Positions 45,980 through 55,679 of a stretch of DNA of 64,000 nucleotides are shown here, in pieces. The notes below the pieces were generated by a model that made no database searches, was not told the origin of the DNA, and saw only the letters and a list, made by a program, of their open reading frames with translations. Origin of the DNA: Mesorhizobium escarrei (GTDB lineage Bacteria > Pseudomonadota > Alphaproteobacteria > Rhizobiales > Rhizobiaceae). Position numbers and translations under genes: made by a program. The DNA lies in assembly GCF_935825525.1 (NCBI RefSeq), contig NZ_CAKXZT010000117.1, positions 118,405 to 182,404 of the forward strand, in the 5' to 3' direction. Positions within the stretch are counted from its first letter, which is position 1. Every line of letters begins with the position of its first letter.

Positions 45980-46106
45980 CCTTCTCCCCGTTTACGGGGA
46001 GAAGATGCCGGCAGGCAGATGAGGGGCGGCGCTAACGTCGCAGAAGCTGGCTCTGCCCCTCATCCGGCCCTTCGGGCCACCTTCTCCCCGTAAACGGGGA
46101 GAAGGA
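45980..46106. repeat. Inverted-repeat intergenic element (~127 bp)
   Basis: Outer segments CCTTCTCCCCGTTTACGGGG-AGAAG (45980-46004) and CTTCTCCCCGTAAACGGGG-AGAAGG (46082-46106) are each self-palindromic and complementary to one another. The centre has gaggggc / gcccctc pairing and GGCCCTTCGGGCC. A widely seen rhizobial intergenic element; it separates the GFA gene from sufA and could terminate both. Confidence 0.85.
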
Positions 46107-46110
46107 AACA

Positions 46111-46491
46111 TCAGGCTGACGCGCGCGCTTCGGCCAGTGCCTTCAGATCGGCCGGCTTCAACTCGACCGATTCGCCGCAGCCGCAGGCCGAGCTCTGGTT
46201 CGGGTTGCGGAAGGTGAAGCCGGTGCGCAGCGTCGTCTGCTCGAAATCCATCTCGGTGCCGAACAGGAAAAGCGCTGCCTCAGGCGCGACATAGACATGG
46301 GCGCCGTCGCGCTCGATATGATCGTCCTTGGTGTTGGGCTCGGTCACCAGATCGACCGTATATTCCATGCCGGCGCAGCCGCCCTTCTTGATGCCAAGGC
46401 GAATGCCATGCGCATTCTCGCGGGTCGCGACGATCTCGCGCACCCGGTCGGCGGCCTTTTCGGTCATCGTAATGACGGCGAAGCGTCCCAT
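46111..46491 (-). CDS. sufA: SufA/HesB/IscA-type iron-sulfur carrier
   Basis: 126-aa A-type carrier receiving Fe-S clusters from SufBCD. Conserved ligands: GGCAGMEY (first Cys) and SSACGCGESVE (C-x-C). Preceding residues VREIVATRENAHGIRLGIKKGGCAG are typical. ATG 46491 is chosen by homology; GGAG is about 11-14 bases upstream. Last gene of the leftward SUF operon. The 92-bp gap from sufT contains a 7-bp hairpin (46540-46559). Confidence 0.93.
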   Translation of the reverse strand: MGRFAVITMTEKAADRVREIVATRENAHGIRLGIKKGGCAGMEYTVDLVTEPNTKDDHIERDGAHVYVAPEAALFLFGTEMDFEQTTLRTGFTFRNPNQSSACGCGESVELKPADLKALAEARASA

Positions 46492-46583
46492 TCTTTTTCT
46501 TTCTCCATTGCATGCAGGTTCAAGGCCTGCCGAATGATTCTTCACCTAAAATGGTGAAGTTTTCTGCCTGGCGCAAGTGCGCC

Positions 46584-46985
46584 TCAGTACCAGCCCACCG
46601 CGACCTGCGCCTCTTCCGACATGCGATCGGGCGACCACGGCGGATCGAAGGTCATGTTGACCTCGACGCCGGACACGCCTTCGACGGCGCCGACGGCATT
46701 TTCCACCCAGCCGGGCATTTCGCCGGCCACCGGGCAGCCGGGCGCGGTCAGCGTCATGTTGATCTTGACCGAGCGGTCGTCCTCGATGTCAATCTTGTAG
46801 ATCAGGCCGAGCTCATAAATGTCGGCCGGGATTTCCGGGTCATAAACCGTCTTCAGCGCCGAGACGATGTCGTCGGTCAGCCGCGCCAGTTCGTCGGCGG
46901 GAATGGCCGAGGCGGAAACCAGACCGTTGGCAGTCGTGTCCGAAGTGGTCTCAGCGGTGCGGCCTGCATCATCCATGATCGTCAT
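46584..46985 (-). CDS. sufT: SUF system Fe-S assembly protein SufT (DUF59/MIP18)
   Basis: 133-aa MIP18-family protein. IVSALKTVYDPEIPADIYELGLIYKIDIEDDRSVKINMTLTAPGCPVAGEMPGWVENAV is the DUF59 signature, with the conserved Cys in APGCP. It assists Fe-S cluster maturation under high demand. ATG 46985 overlaps the sufS stop (ATGA), so the two are translationally coupled. Confidence 0.93.
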   Translation of the reverse strand: MTIMDDAGRTAETTSDTTANGLVSASAIPADELARLTDDIVSALKTVYDPEIPADIYELGLIYKIDIEDDRSVKINMTLTAPGCPVAGEMPGWVENAVGAVEGVSGVEVNMTFDPPWSPDRMSEEAQVAVGWY

Positions 46986-48226
46986 CCGAAGAACTTTCGC
47001 GCTTTTTCGAGCGCATCGGCCAAAGCGTCGACTTCGGCCCTGGTATTATACATGCCGAACGATGCCCTGCATGTGGAGGTTACGCCGAAACGTTTCAACA
47101 GCGGCTGGGCACAATGGGTGCCGGCACGGACGGCGACGCCTTGCCTATCGATCACCATCGACACGTCGTGGGCATGAATGCCCTGCAACTCGAACGAGAT
47201 GATGGCGCCCTTGTCCGGCGCGTCGCCAAAGATGCGCAGCGAATTGACGGCGCGCAGCCGCTGATGGGCATAATCCCTGAGATCGGCCTCGTGCGCGGCG
47301 ATGCGATCGCGGCCGATCTTTTCCATGTATTCCAGCGCCGCACCCAGCCCGATCGCCTGGACGATCGGCGGCGTGCCGGCCTCGAAGCGGTGCGGCGGAT
47401 CGTTGTAGGTGACGAAATCTTCCGTCACCTCCTCGATCATCTCGCCGCCACCCATGAACGGGCGCATGCGCTCCAGCATGTCCTTCTTGCCATAGAGCAC
47501 GCCGATGCCCGAGGGCCCATAGACCTTGTGGCCGGTGAAGACGAAGAAATCACAGTCGAGGTCCTGGACGTCGATCGGCATATGCACGGCGCTCTGGCTG
47601 CCATCGACCAGCACCGGAATGCCGCGCGCATGCGCGATGCGGACGATCTCCTTGATCGGCGTCACCGTGCCCAGCGCATTCGACATGTGGGTGATGGCGA
47701 CCAGTTTTGTGCGGTCGCTCAGCCGTCTCTCGAACTCCTCGATGTGGAAGACGCCGAGATCATCGACCGGCACCCAGACCAGCTTCGCGCCCTGCCGCTC
47801 GCGGATGAAATGCCACGGCACGATGTTGGAGTGGTGCTCCATGATCGACAGGACTATTTCATCGCCCTCGCCGATATTGGGCATGCCATAACCATAAGCA
47901 ACGGTGTTGATCGCCGCGGTCGTGTTCGAGGTGAAGACGATGTTGTCGGTGCTTGGCGCGTTGAGAAAGCTTTGCACTATCTTGCGCGCGTTCTCAAAGG
48001 CGTCGGTCGAGGCATTTGACAGGAAATGCAGCCCGCGATGGACGTTGGCATATTCGTGGGCGTAGGCGTGCTGGATGGCGTCGAGCACGGCCTGCGGCTT
48101 CTGCGCCGAGGCGCCATTGTCGAGATAGACCAGCGGTTTACCGTAGACTTCCCGCGACAGGATCGGGAAGTCGCGGCGGATCGCCTCGACGTCGTAGGGG
48201 ATGTTTTCGACTTTCTGGTCCATCAT
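46982..48226 (-). CDS. sufS: Cysteine desulfurase SufS
   Basis: 414-aa group II cysteine desulfurase giving sulfur from L-cysteine to SufBCD (normally through SufE/U). YLDNGASAQKPQAVLDAI, MEHHSNIVPWHFI, FTGHKVYGPSGIGVLYGK (PLP Lys) and RAGTHCAQPLLKRFG (catalytic Cys). Full length. No sufE or sufU gene is in this operon; the acceptor must be elsewhere or replaced. Confidence 0.96.
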   Translation of the reverse strand: MMDQKVENIPYDVEAIRRDFPILSREVYGKPLVYLDNGASAQKPQAVLDAIQHAYAHEYANVHRGLHFLSNASTDAFENARKIVQSFLNAPSTDNIVFTSNTTAAINTVAYGYGMPNIGEGDEIVLSIMEHHSNIVPWHFIRERQGAKLVWVPVDDLGVFHIEEFERRLSDRTKLVAITHMSNALGTVTPIKEIVRIAHARGIPVLVDGSQSAVHMPIDVQDLDCDFFVFTGHKVYGPSGIGVLYGKKDMLERMRPFMGGGEMIEEVTEDFVTYNDPPHRFEAGTPPIVQAIGLGAALEYMEKIGRDRIAAHEADLRDYAHQRLRAVNSLRIFGDAPDKGAIISFELQGIHAHDVSMVIDRQGVAVRAGTHCAQPLLKRFGVTSTCRASFGMYNTRAEVDALADALEKARKFFG

Positions 48227-48274
48227 AAGCTCTCTCGAGGCATCGCCTCATTCCGTCCAGCACCCCTCATCCAC

Positions 48275-49543
48275 TCAACCGTGCGCCGCGAACCAGCCGT
48301 CGAGCCTCGTTTCCAGCGCCTCGACGATCGCCTCGTCGTCCAGTTCCTCGATCACCTCGGCGACAAACGCCTTGACCAGCAGCCCGCGCGCGGTCTTCTC
48401 GTCGATGCCGCGCGCCATCAGGTAGAACAGGTGGCTGTGGTCGATCTCGGTGACGGTGGCGCCATGGCCGCAAACGACGTCGTCGGCGAAGATTTCGAGC
48501 TCAGGCTTGGTCGAGAACTCGCCGTCATCCGACAGAAGCAGCGTGTTGCAGGCCATCTTGGCGTTGGTCTTCTGCGCGTATTGGTGGACGTTGATGCGCC
48601 CCTGGAAGACACCGCGCGCTCTTCCCGTCACCACGTTGCGGATCACTTCCGTCGAAGCGGTGTGCGGCACGGCATGGTCGAGCACCATGGTCACGTCGGT
48701 ATGCGTGTCGCCGGCAAGCAGGTTGATGCCGCGCAGGGTGAAATCGGCGCCTTCGCCGGTCGTCCTCACCACGACCTCCTGGCGCACCAGCTTGCCGCCG
48801 GCATTCATCACGAACAGCGTCAGCTTCGCATCCTTGCCGAGATGCGCCTTGAACTGGGCAAGATGGGTCGCCGTATCCGGCTGCTCCTGCACGATCAGCC
48901 ACGTCACCTCGGCGCCCTCTTCAAGCAGAAGCTGGCTGACCGAGCTGACCAGTGCGGCGCCCTCGCCCGCCTGGCGCTCAACGATGACAGCCTTGGCGCC
49001 AGCGCCGACGCGGACGCTGAGGCGCACATGCGTCTGACCGCCGGCCTGCAGGTTCTGCAATTCGATTGGCTTGTCCGGTTCGGTGCCGTCGGCGATGTCG
49101 ACAAAATAGCCGTCGGCCACAAAAGCCGTGTTCAGCGCGCCGATGGCATCGTCGGCGCCATAGGGATCAAGGCCCGGTGCGATGCTGCCATCGGCCAGTT
49201 TCTCCGACAGGCGCTGCACGGCAATGCCCTCAATTTCAGGCAGTTTCGTGCTCGACACGCCGTTCAGCACCGGCAGAACAGCGGACCCTTCGACAACAGG
49301 CGCAATGGCTTTCGGGGCGGCTGCGGGATCGAAATCCGGCACCGTAGTCAGCAGGCGGCGCAGGTCGGTGTAGTGCCAGGATTCGATGCGCCGCGTCGGC
49401 AGCCCGCTCTTGATCGCCTCGATGGCGTCGTCGCGCTTCAGCATCACCGTGCCGTCGCCGGGCAGCAGCGACAGCCGGTCGCTGAAAGCGTCGATCAGCG
49501 CCGTTTCGGCCGGCGTTCGCTGGGGTGTCGTGTGTATATTCAT
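48275..49543 (-). CDS. sufD: Fe-S cluster assembly protein SufD
   Basis: 422-aa beta-helix scaffold protein paired with SufB. MNIHTTPQRTPAETALIDAF start, central LRGINLLAGDTHTDVTMVLDHAVPHTASTEVIRNVVTGRARGVFQGRINVHQYAQKTNAKMACNTLLLSDDGEFSTKPELEIFADDVVCGHGATV is the conserved core with the functional His, and the C-terminal ARGIDEKTARGLLVKAFVAEVIEEL. ATG 49543 chosen by family; a longer frame is possible. Confidence 0.95.
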   Translation of the reverse strand: MNIHTTPQRTPAETALIDAFSDRLSLLPGDGTVMLKRDDAIEAIKSGLPTRRIESWHYTDLRRLLTTVPDFDPAAAPKAIAPVVEGSAVLPVLNGVSSTKLPEIEGIAVQRLSEKLADGSIAPGLDPYGADDAIGALNTAFVADGYFVDIADGTEPDKPIELQNLQAGGQTHVRLSVRVGAGAKAVIVERQAGEGAALVSSVSQLLLEEGAEVTWLIVQEQPDTATHLAQFKAHLGKDAKLTLFVMNAGGKLVRQEVVVRTTGEGADFTLRGINLLAGDTHTDVTMVLDHAVPHTASTEVIRNVVTGRARGVFQGRINVHQYAQKTNAKMACNTLLLSDDGEFSTKPELEIFADDVVCGHGATVTEIDHSHLFYLMARGIDEKTARGLLVKAFVAEVIEELDDEAIVEALETRLDGWFAAHG

Positions 49544-49586
49544 CAGTTTCGCCTTGCTTGGCTTGCCTTCTGGGCCTTCTGGCATC

Positions 49587-50342
49587 TCACGCGGCTTGGC
49601 CGATCACGCCGGCATAGCCATTGGCTTCGAGATCGAGTGCCAGCGACTTGTCGCCCGACTTGACCACCTGGCCCCTGTAGAGCACGTGCACACTATCCGG
49701 CACGATGTACTGAAGCAGGCGCTGGTAGTGGGTGATGATGACGATGGCGCGGTCCGGCGCTCGCAACGCGTTGACGCCTTCCGAAACGATCTTCAGCGCA
49801 TCGATGTCGAGGCCGGAATCAGTCTCGTCAAGCACACACAGTTTTGGCTCCAGAAGCTTCATCTGCAGGATCTCGGCGCGCTTCTTCTCGCCGCCGGAAA
49901 AGCCGACATTGAGCGGCCGTTTCAGCATCGCCATGTCCATGTCGAGCAAGGCGGCGGCATCCTTGACGCGCTTCAGGAATTCGGGGATCTTCAGCGGCTC
50001 CTCGCCGCGCGCCTTGCGCTGCTCGTTCATCGCCACCTTCAGGAATTCCATCGTCGCCACGCCCGGTATCTCCATCGGGTACTGGAAGGCGAGAAAAATG
50101 CCTGATGTGGCGCGCTCGGCAGGGTCCATTTCGAGGATCGACTGGCCGTTGTAGAGGATGTCGCCTTCTGTGACCTCATAGTCCTCGCGGCCGGCAAGGA
50201 TATAGGACAGCGTCGATTTGCCCGAGCCGTTGGGGCCCATGATGGCGGCGACCTCGCCGGCTTTCACCGTCAGGTTCAGGCCGCGGATGATCTCGGTGCC
50301 GTCATCGACGATACGGGCGTGAAGGTTTCTGATTTCAAGCAT
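49587..50342 (-). CDS. sufC: Fe-S cluster assembly ATPase SufC
   Basis: 251-aa ABC-type ATPase of the SufBC2D complex. Walker A GPNGSGKST, Q-loop FLAFQYPMEIPGV, signature FSGGEKKRAEI, Walker B CVLDETDSGLDIDAL, and the switch His in ITHYQRLLQYI. 29 bp after sufB. Confidence 0.97.
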   Translation of the reverse strand: MLEIRNLHARIVDDGTEIIRGLNLTVKAGEVAAIMGPNGSGKSTLSYILAGREDYEVTEGDILYNGQSILEMDPAERATSGIFLAFQYPMEIPGVATMEFLKVAMNEQRKARGEEPLKIPEFLKRVKDAAALLDMDMAMLKRPLNVGFSGGEKKRAEILQMKLLEPKLCVLDETDSGLDIDALKIVSEGVNALRAPDRAIVIITHYQRLLQYIVPDSVHVLYRGQVVKSGDKSLALDLEANGYAGVIGQAA

Positions 50343-50371
50343 TTTTTCTTTTCCTGAAAATTTTTGTCCGG

Positions 50372-51889
50372 TCAGCCGACCGAGCCCTCGAGGCTGATGC
50401 CGATAAGCTTCTGCGCCTCGACCGCGAATTCCATCGGCAGTTGCTGGATGACGTCCTTGACGAAGCCGTTGACGATCAGCGCGATCGCCTCTTCCTCGGG
50501 AATGCCGCGCTGCATGACGTAGAACTTCTGGTCCTCGGAGATTTTCGACGTCGTCGCCTCATGCTCGAACTGAGCCGTCGCGTTCTTGGCTTCCATGTAG
50601 GGCACGGTGTGCGCGCCGCACTGGTCGCCGATCAGCAGCGAGTCGCAATTGGTGAAGTTGCGGGCGTTGGTTGCCTTGCGGTGAGCGGAGACCTGGCCGC
50701 GATAGGTGTTCTGCGAAAAGCCGGCGGCGATGCCCTTGGAGATGATGCGGCTCGACGTGTTCTTGCCGAGATGGATCATCTTGGTGCCGCTGTCGACCTG
50801 CTGGTAGCCGTTCGACACGGCGATCGAATAGAACTCGCCGCTGGAATCGTCGCCGCGCAGGATGCAGCTCGGATATTTCCAGGTAATCGCCGAGCCAGTC
50901 TCGACCTGCGTCCACGAAATCTTCGAACGGTGACCACGGCAGTCGCCGCGCTTGGTGACGAAATTGTAGATGCCGCCCTTGCCTTCGGCGTCGCCGGGGT
51001 ACCAGTTCTGCACCGTCGAGTATTTGATCTCGGCATCGTCGAGCGCGATCAGTTCGACAACGGCGGCGTGAAGCTGGTTCTCGTCGCGCTGCGGCGCCGT
51101 GCAGCCTTCGAGATAGGAGACGTAAGCCCCCTCCTCGGCGATGATCAGCGTGCGCTCGAACTGGCCGGTGTTCTTCTCGTTCATGCGGAAATAGGTCGAC
51201 AGTTCCATCGGGCAGCGCACGCCCTTGGGCACGAAGACGAAGGAGCCGTCGGTGAACACCGCCGAATTCAGTGTGGCGTAAAAATTGTCCGAGGTCGGCA
51301 CGACCGAGCCGAGATATTTCTTCACCAGCTCCGGGTGCTCGCGGATGGCTTCCGAGATCGAGCAGAAGATGACACCGGCCTGCGCCAGCTCCTTCTTGAA
51401 GGTGGTGACGACGGACACGGAATCGAACACCGCGTCGACCGCGACGCGGCCCGATTTATAAACGTTGTCGCTGGGTTCCTCGAGTTCCGACGCGTCGGTC
51501 TTCTGCACACCGGCGAGGATTTCCTGTTCCCTCAGCGGGATACCGAGCTTTTCATAGACCCTCAACAGTTCGGGATCGACGTCGCTCAGCGAGGTCGGTC
51601 CCGGCGTGCTCTTGGGCGCCGCATAATAGTAGAGGTCCTGGAAATCGATCTTCGGATAATGGACGCGCGCCCATTTCGGCTCGTCCAGCGTCACCCAGCG
51701 CCGATACGCTTCCAGACGCCACTCCAGCATCCAGGACGGCTCGTCCTTCTTCGCCGAAATGAAGCGGATAATGTCTTCGCTCAGGCCCTTTGGGGCCTTG
51801 TCCATCGCGATTTCGGTCTGGAATCCGTATTTGTATTGGTCGACGTCGATCTTTCGAACCCGATCGATCGTGTCCTGCACAGCAGGCAT
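50372..51889 (-). CDS. sufB: Fe-S cluster assembly protein SufB
   Basis: 505-aa beta-helix scaffold subunit. [77 protein letters not shown] (conserved Cys), NSLLI-type core [58 protein letters not shown]. Full length, GGAGAA upstream of ATG 51889. It follows the IscS-type gene by 187 bp. Confidence 0.97.
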   Translation of the reverse strand: MPAVQDTIDRVRKIDVDQYKYGFQTEIAMDKAPKGLSEDIIRFISAKKDEPSWMLEWRLEAYRRWVTLDEPKWARVHYPKIDFQDLYYYAAPKSTPGPTSLSDVDPELLRVYEKLGIPLREQEILAGVQKTDASELEEPSDNVYKSGRVAVDAVFDSVSVVTTFKKELAQAGVIFCSISEAIREHPELVKKYLGSVVPTSDNFYATLNSAVFTDGSFVFVPKGVRCPMELSTYFRMNEKNTGQFERTLIIAEEGAYVSYLEGCTAPQRDENQLHAAVVELIALDDAEIKYSTVQNWYPGDAEGKGGIYNFVTKRGDCRGHRSKISWTQVETGSAITWKYPSCILRGDDSSGEFYSIAVSNGYQQVDSGTKMIHLGKNTSSRIISKGIAAGFSQNTYRGQVSAHRKATNARNFTNCDSLLIGDQCGAHTVPYMEAKNATAQFEHEATTSKISEDQKFYVMQRGIPEEEAIALIVNGFVKDVIQQLPMEFAVEAQKLIGISLEGSVG

Positions 51890-52076
51890 CAGCGTTCTCC
51901 ATCCACGCCGGGGTCAAGGCCCGGCAGTTTTCAAACTATGGCACCGCGAAACCAGTACCCGCGAGGCACCCGAGGCGGCGTAAGTTCCATATAGTGCGTC
52001 CCTGCCGGGAATTCACCCGGCCACCACGAAACGCACGGCTCTACCAGGCCAGAAGGCCCGCATTTGTTGGCCGCGC

Positions 52077-53240
52077 TCACGCGGCTTCGTCCCTGCCTGC
52101 GCGGCGTGAGGCAATGCCTGCCAGCGCAGTGCGGAACAGTTCGATGTCCTCGGCGCTCGTTGCGTGGCCGATGGACACGCGCAAAGCGCCAAGGTTGTCA
52201 TTGTATCCCATGGCTTTCAGCACATGGCTCGGGCCGACCTTGCCCGACGAACAGGCGGAACCGGCCGACAGCGCCACGCCCGCCAGATCGAAGGCGATCT
52301 GCGCCGTCTCGGCCTTGATGCCCGCAATAGCGAAGAATGTCGTGTTGGCAAGCCTCGGCGCGCCGGTTCCGAAGATTTCCGCATCCGGCACCAGCGTTCT
52401 CACGATGGCCTCGATCTCGTCGCGGCGGCTGCCGACCGCATCGATGCGCTTCAATCCGATCAGGGCTTCGCGTGCCGCTGCGCCAAAGCCGACAATCGCG
52501 GCCAGGTTCTCGGTGCCGCCGCGATGACCCTTTTCCTGGCCACCGCCGGCGATCAAGGGGTTTGGCATCATCAGATCCGAGGCGGCGACGATGGCGCCAA
52601 TGCCCTTTGGGCCGCCAATCTTGTGCGAAGACAGAATCAGGTAATCGGCGTAACCCACTGACATATCGAGCGGAATGCGACTGGCAGCCTGTACGGCGTC
52701 GACGACCAGGATGCCGCCCGCCGCCTTGACAATTTTGGCGATGTGCTCGACCGGCTGGATAACGCCGGTCTCATTGTTGGCGGCATGGATCGCCACCAGC
52801 GGCAGGCCGTCTGCCTTGTCATGACGGCCAAGTGCCGTCGCCAGCGCGTCCAGCCTGACCAGGCCGTCGGCGTCGACGCCGATGTGACTTACCTGGGCTG
52901 CCGGAAAACGCCCGCCGTTCAGCACACAAGGATGATCGGCTTCGCAGACATAGAGCCGGCTCATGCGGACAGCGCCGCGGCCCATCTGCCAATCCGGCGT
53001 CAGCAACGTCGAGGCGGCTTCCGTCGCACCGGAGGTGAACACGACATGCTCGGCCCTGGCGTTGACCAGCAGCGCCACATCGCGCCTCGCGTTCTCGATC
53101 TGCCGCCGTGCGTCGCGGCCCTCGGCATGGACCGACGACGGGTTGGCGGCAGTATCGAGCGCGGCAATCATTGCCGTGCGCGCCGCGGCAAGCAGCGGCG
53201 CACTGGCATTGTAGTCGAGATAGGCGCGTCTTCCGGCCAT
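52077..53240 (-). CDS. Cysteine desulfurase family protein (IscS/NifS group I) leading the SUF operon
   Basis: 387-aa group I cysteine desulfurase. AYLDYNASAPLLAAARTAMIAALDTAANPSSVHAEGR at the N-terminus, VFTSGATEAAS, LVAIHAANNETGVIQPV, LILSSHKIGGPKGIGAI (PLP Lys) and LSAGSACSSGKVGPSHVLKAMG (catalytic Cys). This is a second desulfurase type next to sufS; rhizobial SUF loci commonly start with such an iscS-like gene. ATG 53240 preferred; a TTG eight codons upstream is possible. Probable first gene of the operon. Confidence 0.93.
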   Translation of the reverse strand: MAGRRAYLDYNASAPLLAAARTAMIAALDTAANPSSVHAEGRDARRQIENARRDVALLVNARAEHVVFTSGATEAASTLLTPDWQMGRGAVRMSRLYVCEADHPCVLNGGRFPAAQVSHIGVDADGLVRLDALATALGRHDKADGLPLVAIHAANNETGVIQPVEHIAKIVKAAGGILVVDAVQAASRIPLDMSVGYADYLILSSHKIGGPKGIGAIVAASDLMMPNPLIAGGGQEKGHRGGTENLAAIVGFGAAAREALIGLKRIDAVGSRRDEIEAIVRTLVPDAEIFGTGAPRLANTTFFAIAGIKAETAQIAFDLAGVALSAGSACSSGKVGPSHVLKAMGYNDNLGALRVSIGHATSAEDIELFRTALAGIASRRAGRDEAA

Positions 53241-53294
53241 TTTCGTTTCGATCGGTCCTTTCAAGAGCCATTCCGCGAGGATAGCGCGTTATTT

Positions 53295-53310
53295 CCTTGA
53301 AATTGCAAGG
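53295..53310 (-). promoter_or_regulatory. Palindrome CCTTG-N6-CAAGG upstream of the SUF operon
   Basis: CCTTG (53295-53299), AAATTG, CAAGG (53306-53310), about 55 bp before the start of the first operon gene, within a short AT-richer stretch. It is symmetrical enough to be an operator for an Rrf2-type (RirA/IscR-like) regulator, but it does not match a consensus I can state. Confidence 0.3.
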
Positions 53311-53481
53311 CAAGCCGTCCTATTTACGCGACTTGCGGCGCGGATGGCCGAACCACGACGTTTTGGCCACCCAGTTTTGAACAATTCTAAACTAGCTTCT
53401 AAGAAGACGCTCGCCCTGCGTCAAGGCCAGAGGAAGAGTTGTTCCGGGCGCCGCGCATTCATATGCCATGTGGAGTATTTT

Positions 53482-54156
53482 ATGCCTGAGGTCATTTTCA
53501 CCGGTCCGGCCGGCCGTTTGGAGGGTCGCTACCAGCCTTCCAAGGAAAAGAGCGCGCCGATTGCCATCATCCTGCACCCGCACCCCCAGTTCGGAGGCAC
53601 GATGAACAACAAGATCGTCTACGACCTCTTCTACATGTTTCAGAAGCGGGATTTCACCACGCTTCGCTTCAATTTCCGCGGCATCGGGCGCAGCCAGGGC
53701 GAATTCGACCACGGCACCGGCGAATTGTCGGATGCGGCCGCGGCACTTGACTGGGTGCAGTCGCTGCATCCGGATTCCAAGAGCTGCTGGGTCGCCGGCT
53801 ATTCGTTCGGCTCGTGGATCGGCATGCAGCTTCTGATGCGCCGGCCGGAGATCGAAGGCTTCATCTCCATTGCGCCGCAGCCCAACACCTACGATTTCTC
53901 GTTCCTGGCGCCCTGCCCGTCGTCCGGCCTGATCATCCATGGCGACGCCGACAAGGTCGCACCGCCAAAGGACGTGCAGGGGCTGGTCGACAAGCTGCAC
54001 ACGCAAAAGGGCATCACCATCACCCAGAAGACCTTGCCCGGCGCCAACCATTTCTTCTCCAACGATGCGGACCTCCTGCTCCAGGAATGCGCGGACTATC
54101 TCGATCGCCGTCTGGCCGGCGAGTTGTCCGACCCGCGGCCGAAACGGTTGCGATAG
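53482..54156 (+). CDS. Alpha/beta hydrolase (COG2945 type)
   Basis: 224-aa cytoplasmic serine hydrolase. PEVIFTGPAGRLEGRYQP start, IILHPHPQFGGTMNNKIVYDLFYMFQKRDFTTLRFNFRGIGRSQGEFDHGTGELSDAAAALDWVQ, nucleophile GYSFGSWIG, acid GDADKVAPPKDV, His GANHFFS. This subgroup is found beside SUF operons in Rhizobiales and is divergent here, too. ATG 53482 with GGAG eight bases upstream. Substrate unknown. Confidence 0.92.
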   Translation: MPEVIFTGPAGRLEGRYQPSKEKSAPIAIILHPHPQFGGTMNNKIVYDLFYMFQKRDFTTLRFNFRGIGRSQGEFDHGTGELSDAAAALDWVQSLHPDSKSCWVAGYSFGSWIGMQLLMRRPEIEGFISIAPQPNTYDFSFLAPCPSSGLIIHGDADKVAPPKDVQGLVDKLHTQKGITITQKTLPGANHFFSNDADLLLQECADYLDRRLAGELSDPRPKRLR

Positions 54157-54319
54157 GCGGCAAACAGCGATGTACCAACTCGCATTTCCAGGAAACGCGA
54201 CAGGGTATCCTGCAACCGGCCATCGCCGTCCGTAGCGGTGTCGCCGAGGGGTTCGAGAGCGAGAGCCCGAATCCTACGGCGGATTCGACGGAGCGTGACG
54301 TTCGCCGTCGCCAGGTCGC

Positions 54320-54652
54320 TCAATCGACCTTGGTCATCGCCGCCTTGCGCTCGTTGGCGATCAGCCACAGGTTGCGGATATAGATGAACAGGCCTAGGGC
54401 CTGGCCGGCGATGAACACCGGATCCTGCCGCTGGATGGCGTAGATCAGCAGCAGGCTGCCGCCGAACAGCGAAAAGAACCAGAAGGCGATCGGCACGACG
54501 CTGCGCTTGGCTTTTTCCGATGCGACCCACTGCACGACGAAGCGCATGCTGAAGAAGAACTGGGCGACAAAGCCGAGCAGAATCCACGTATCGAACTGCT
54601 TGACGAAGACGTCGTGAAGCCAGGTCGCCAGTTCCTGAAGCGCGTTAGCCAT
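54320..54652 (-). CDS. Lipid-A-disaccharide synthase N-terminal domain-like membrane protein
   Basis: 110-aa protein with about three hydrophobic helices: TWILLGFVAQFFFSMRFVVQWVASEKAKRSVVPIAFWFFSLFGGSLLLIYAIQRQDPVFIAGQALGLFIYIRNLWLI. This matches the LAB_N family (extra N-domain of some LpxB), also related to small multidrug/flippase-like folds. Overlaps by 8 nt the upstream glycosyltransferase, hence co-translated and probably involved in polyprenyl-linked sugar handling. Confidence 0.88.
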   Translation of the reverse strand: MANALQELATWLHDVFVKQFDTWILLGFVAQFFFSMRFVVQWVASEKAKRSVVPIAFWFFSLFGGSLLLIYAIQRQDPVFIAGQALGLFIYIRNLWLIANERKAAMTKVD

Positions 54653-55373
54653 GCCGGATTTCCTCGGTTTTTGGCATTCTGCGGCGCCGGCGGCGCAGCC
54701 ACCAGACACCGGCGAGATCAAGCACCCCTTGCAGGCCGCGATCGAAAATTCCGTAATTCGACTTGCCGTGGCGGCGAGAGCGGTCGACGACGTTGCAATG
54801 CACGACGCGATACCCCTCCTGGATGACGAGGGCCGGAACAAAGCGGTGCGTGCCGTCGAAGAACGGCAATTTCCTGAGGATGTCGGTATGGATCGCCTTC
54901 AGGCCGCAGCCGGTGTCGCGGGTCTCGTCATGCAAGACGGCCTTTCTCAGCCAGTTGGCAAAACGGGACGCCAGTTGCTTGATCTTGCTGTCGCGACGCT
55001 TCAGGCGCTGCCCTTGCGCAACACCGAAATCGGGACCGGCCTGCCGCAGGGCATCCACCAGCACCGGAATATATTTGGGATCGTTCTGGCCGTCGCCATC
55101 GATCGTGGCGACGATATCGCCGCGGGCCGCCCATGCGCCCGAACGCACAGAGAAAGACTGGCCGGCGGATTTCTCATGCCGGAGGTGGCGAAGCGGAAAC
55201 CGGCGAAGCACTGCCTGGGCGGCAAGCACCGAGCTGGTCTCGTCGGTCGAACCATCATCGACGACGATCACCTCGAAGTCGCGCCCGGCCATCGCCGCAC
55301 CGATCTCGTCAAGCAGAAGCGGCAGGTTCGCCGCCTCGTTCCGGCAAGGAATGACGATGGATATCTCCGGCAT
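54645..55373 (-). CDS. Glycosyltransferase family 2 (dolichol-phosphate mannosyltransferase-like)
   Basis: 242-aa GT-A glycosyltransferase. ISIVIPCRNEAANLPLLLDEIGAAMAGRDFEVIVVDDGSTDETSSVLA, then IVATIDGDGQNDPKYIP (metal-binding DxD), AQGQRLKRRDSKIKQLASRFANWLRKAVLHDETRDTGCGLKAI. Likely transfers a sugar to undecaprenyl phosphate for lipid A or surface glycan modification. Paired with the LAB_N membrane protein; a donor-using ArnT-like enzyme is not in view. Confidence 0.92.
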   Translation of the reverse strand: MPEISIVIPCRNEAANLPLLLDEIGAAMAGRDFEVIVVDDGSTDETSSVLAAQAVLRRFPLRHLRHEKSAGQSFSVRSGAWAARGDIVATIDGDGQNDPKYIPVLVDALRQAGPDFGVAQGQRLKRRDSKIKQLASRFANWLRKAVLHDETRDTGCGLKAIHTDILRKLPFFDGTHRFVPALVIQEGYRVVHCNVVDRSRRHGKSNYGIFDRGLQGVLDLAGVWWLRRRRRRMPKTEEIRHG

Positions 55374-55679
55374 TTCGGGTCGGGCTCTGTCATAGGATTT
55401 GGCATTCGATTCGATGCCGAGCGGTGCCGTTCCAGCGGGTCAGGTGCGGCAAGAACCCGCTGGCGCGGCGCCTCATTACGCCAGCCCAAACGATGAAGCA
55501 AGGATGCAGCCGCAAGGCGAGCTTTGCGCCGTTTCACGACACCGTGATTGCGTTCGCACCGAACCGGTCATGTAAACGCTATCGGACGCGAGCCGGATTC
55601 CCCTTTTGCTGACCGCGCTTGGATGCTAAACGCCCGCGTTCACGCCCGCTTCGGTTGGGCGCTTTCGGGAAAAGAAAAA
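55374..55679. other. Intergenic region between glycosyltransferase and tyrS
   Basis: About 306 bp between divergent genes. It should carry both promoters; I see no convincing hexamers, repeat or RNA gene here. Short frames on both strands lack any recognisable similarity. Confidence 0.5.

Noticed and set aside
48026..51994. Long plus-strand frames antisense to sufS, sufD and sufB
   Set aside because: Complement artefacts of the SUF genes.
55374..55679. Possible small gene or tRNA upstream of tyrS
   Set aside because: No cloverleaf or conserved protein similarity could be seen.
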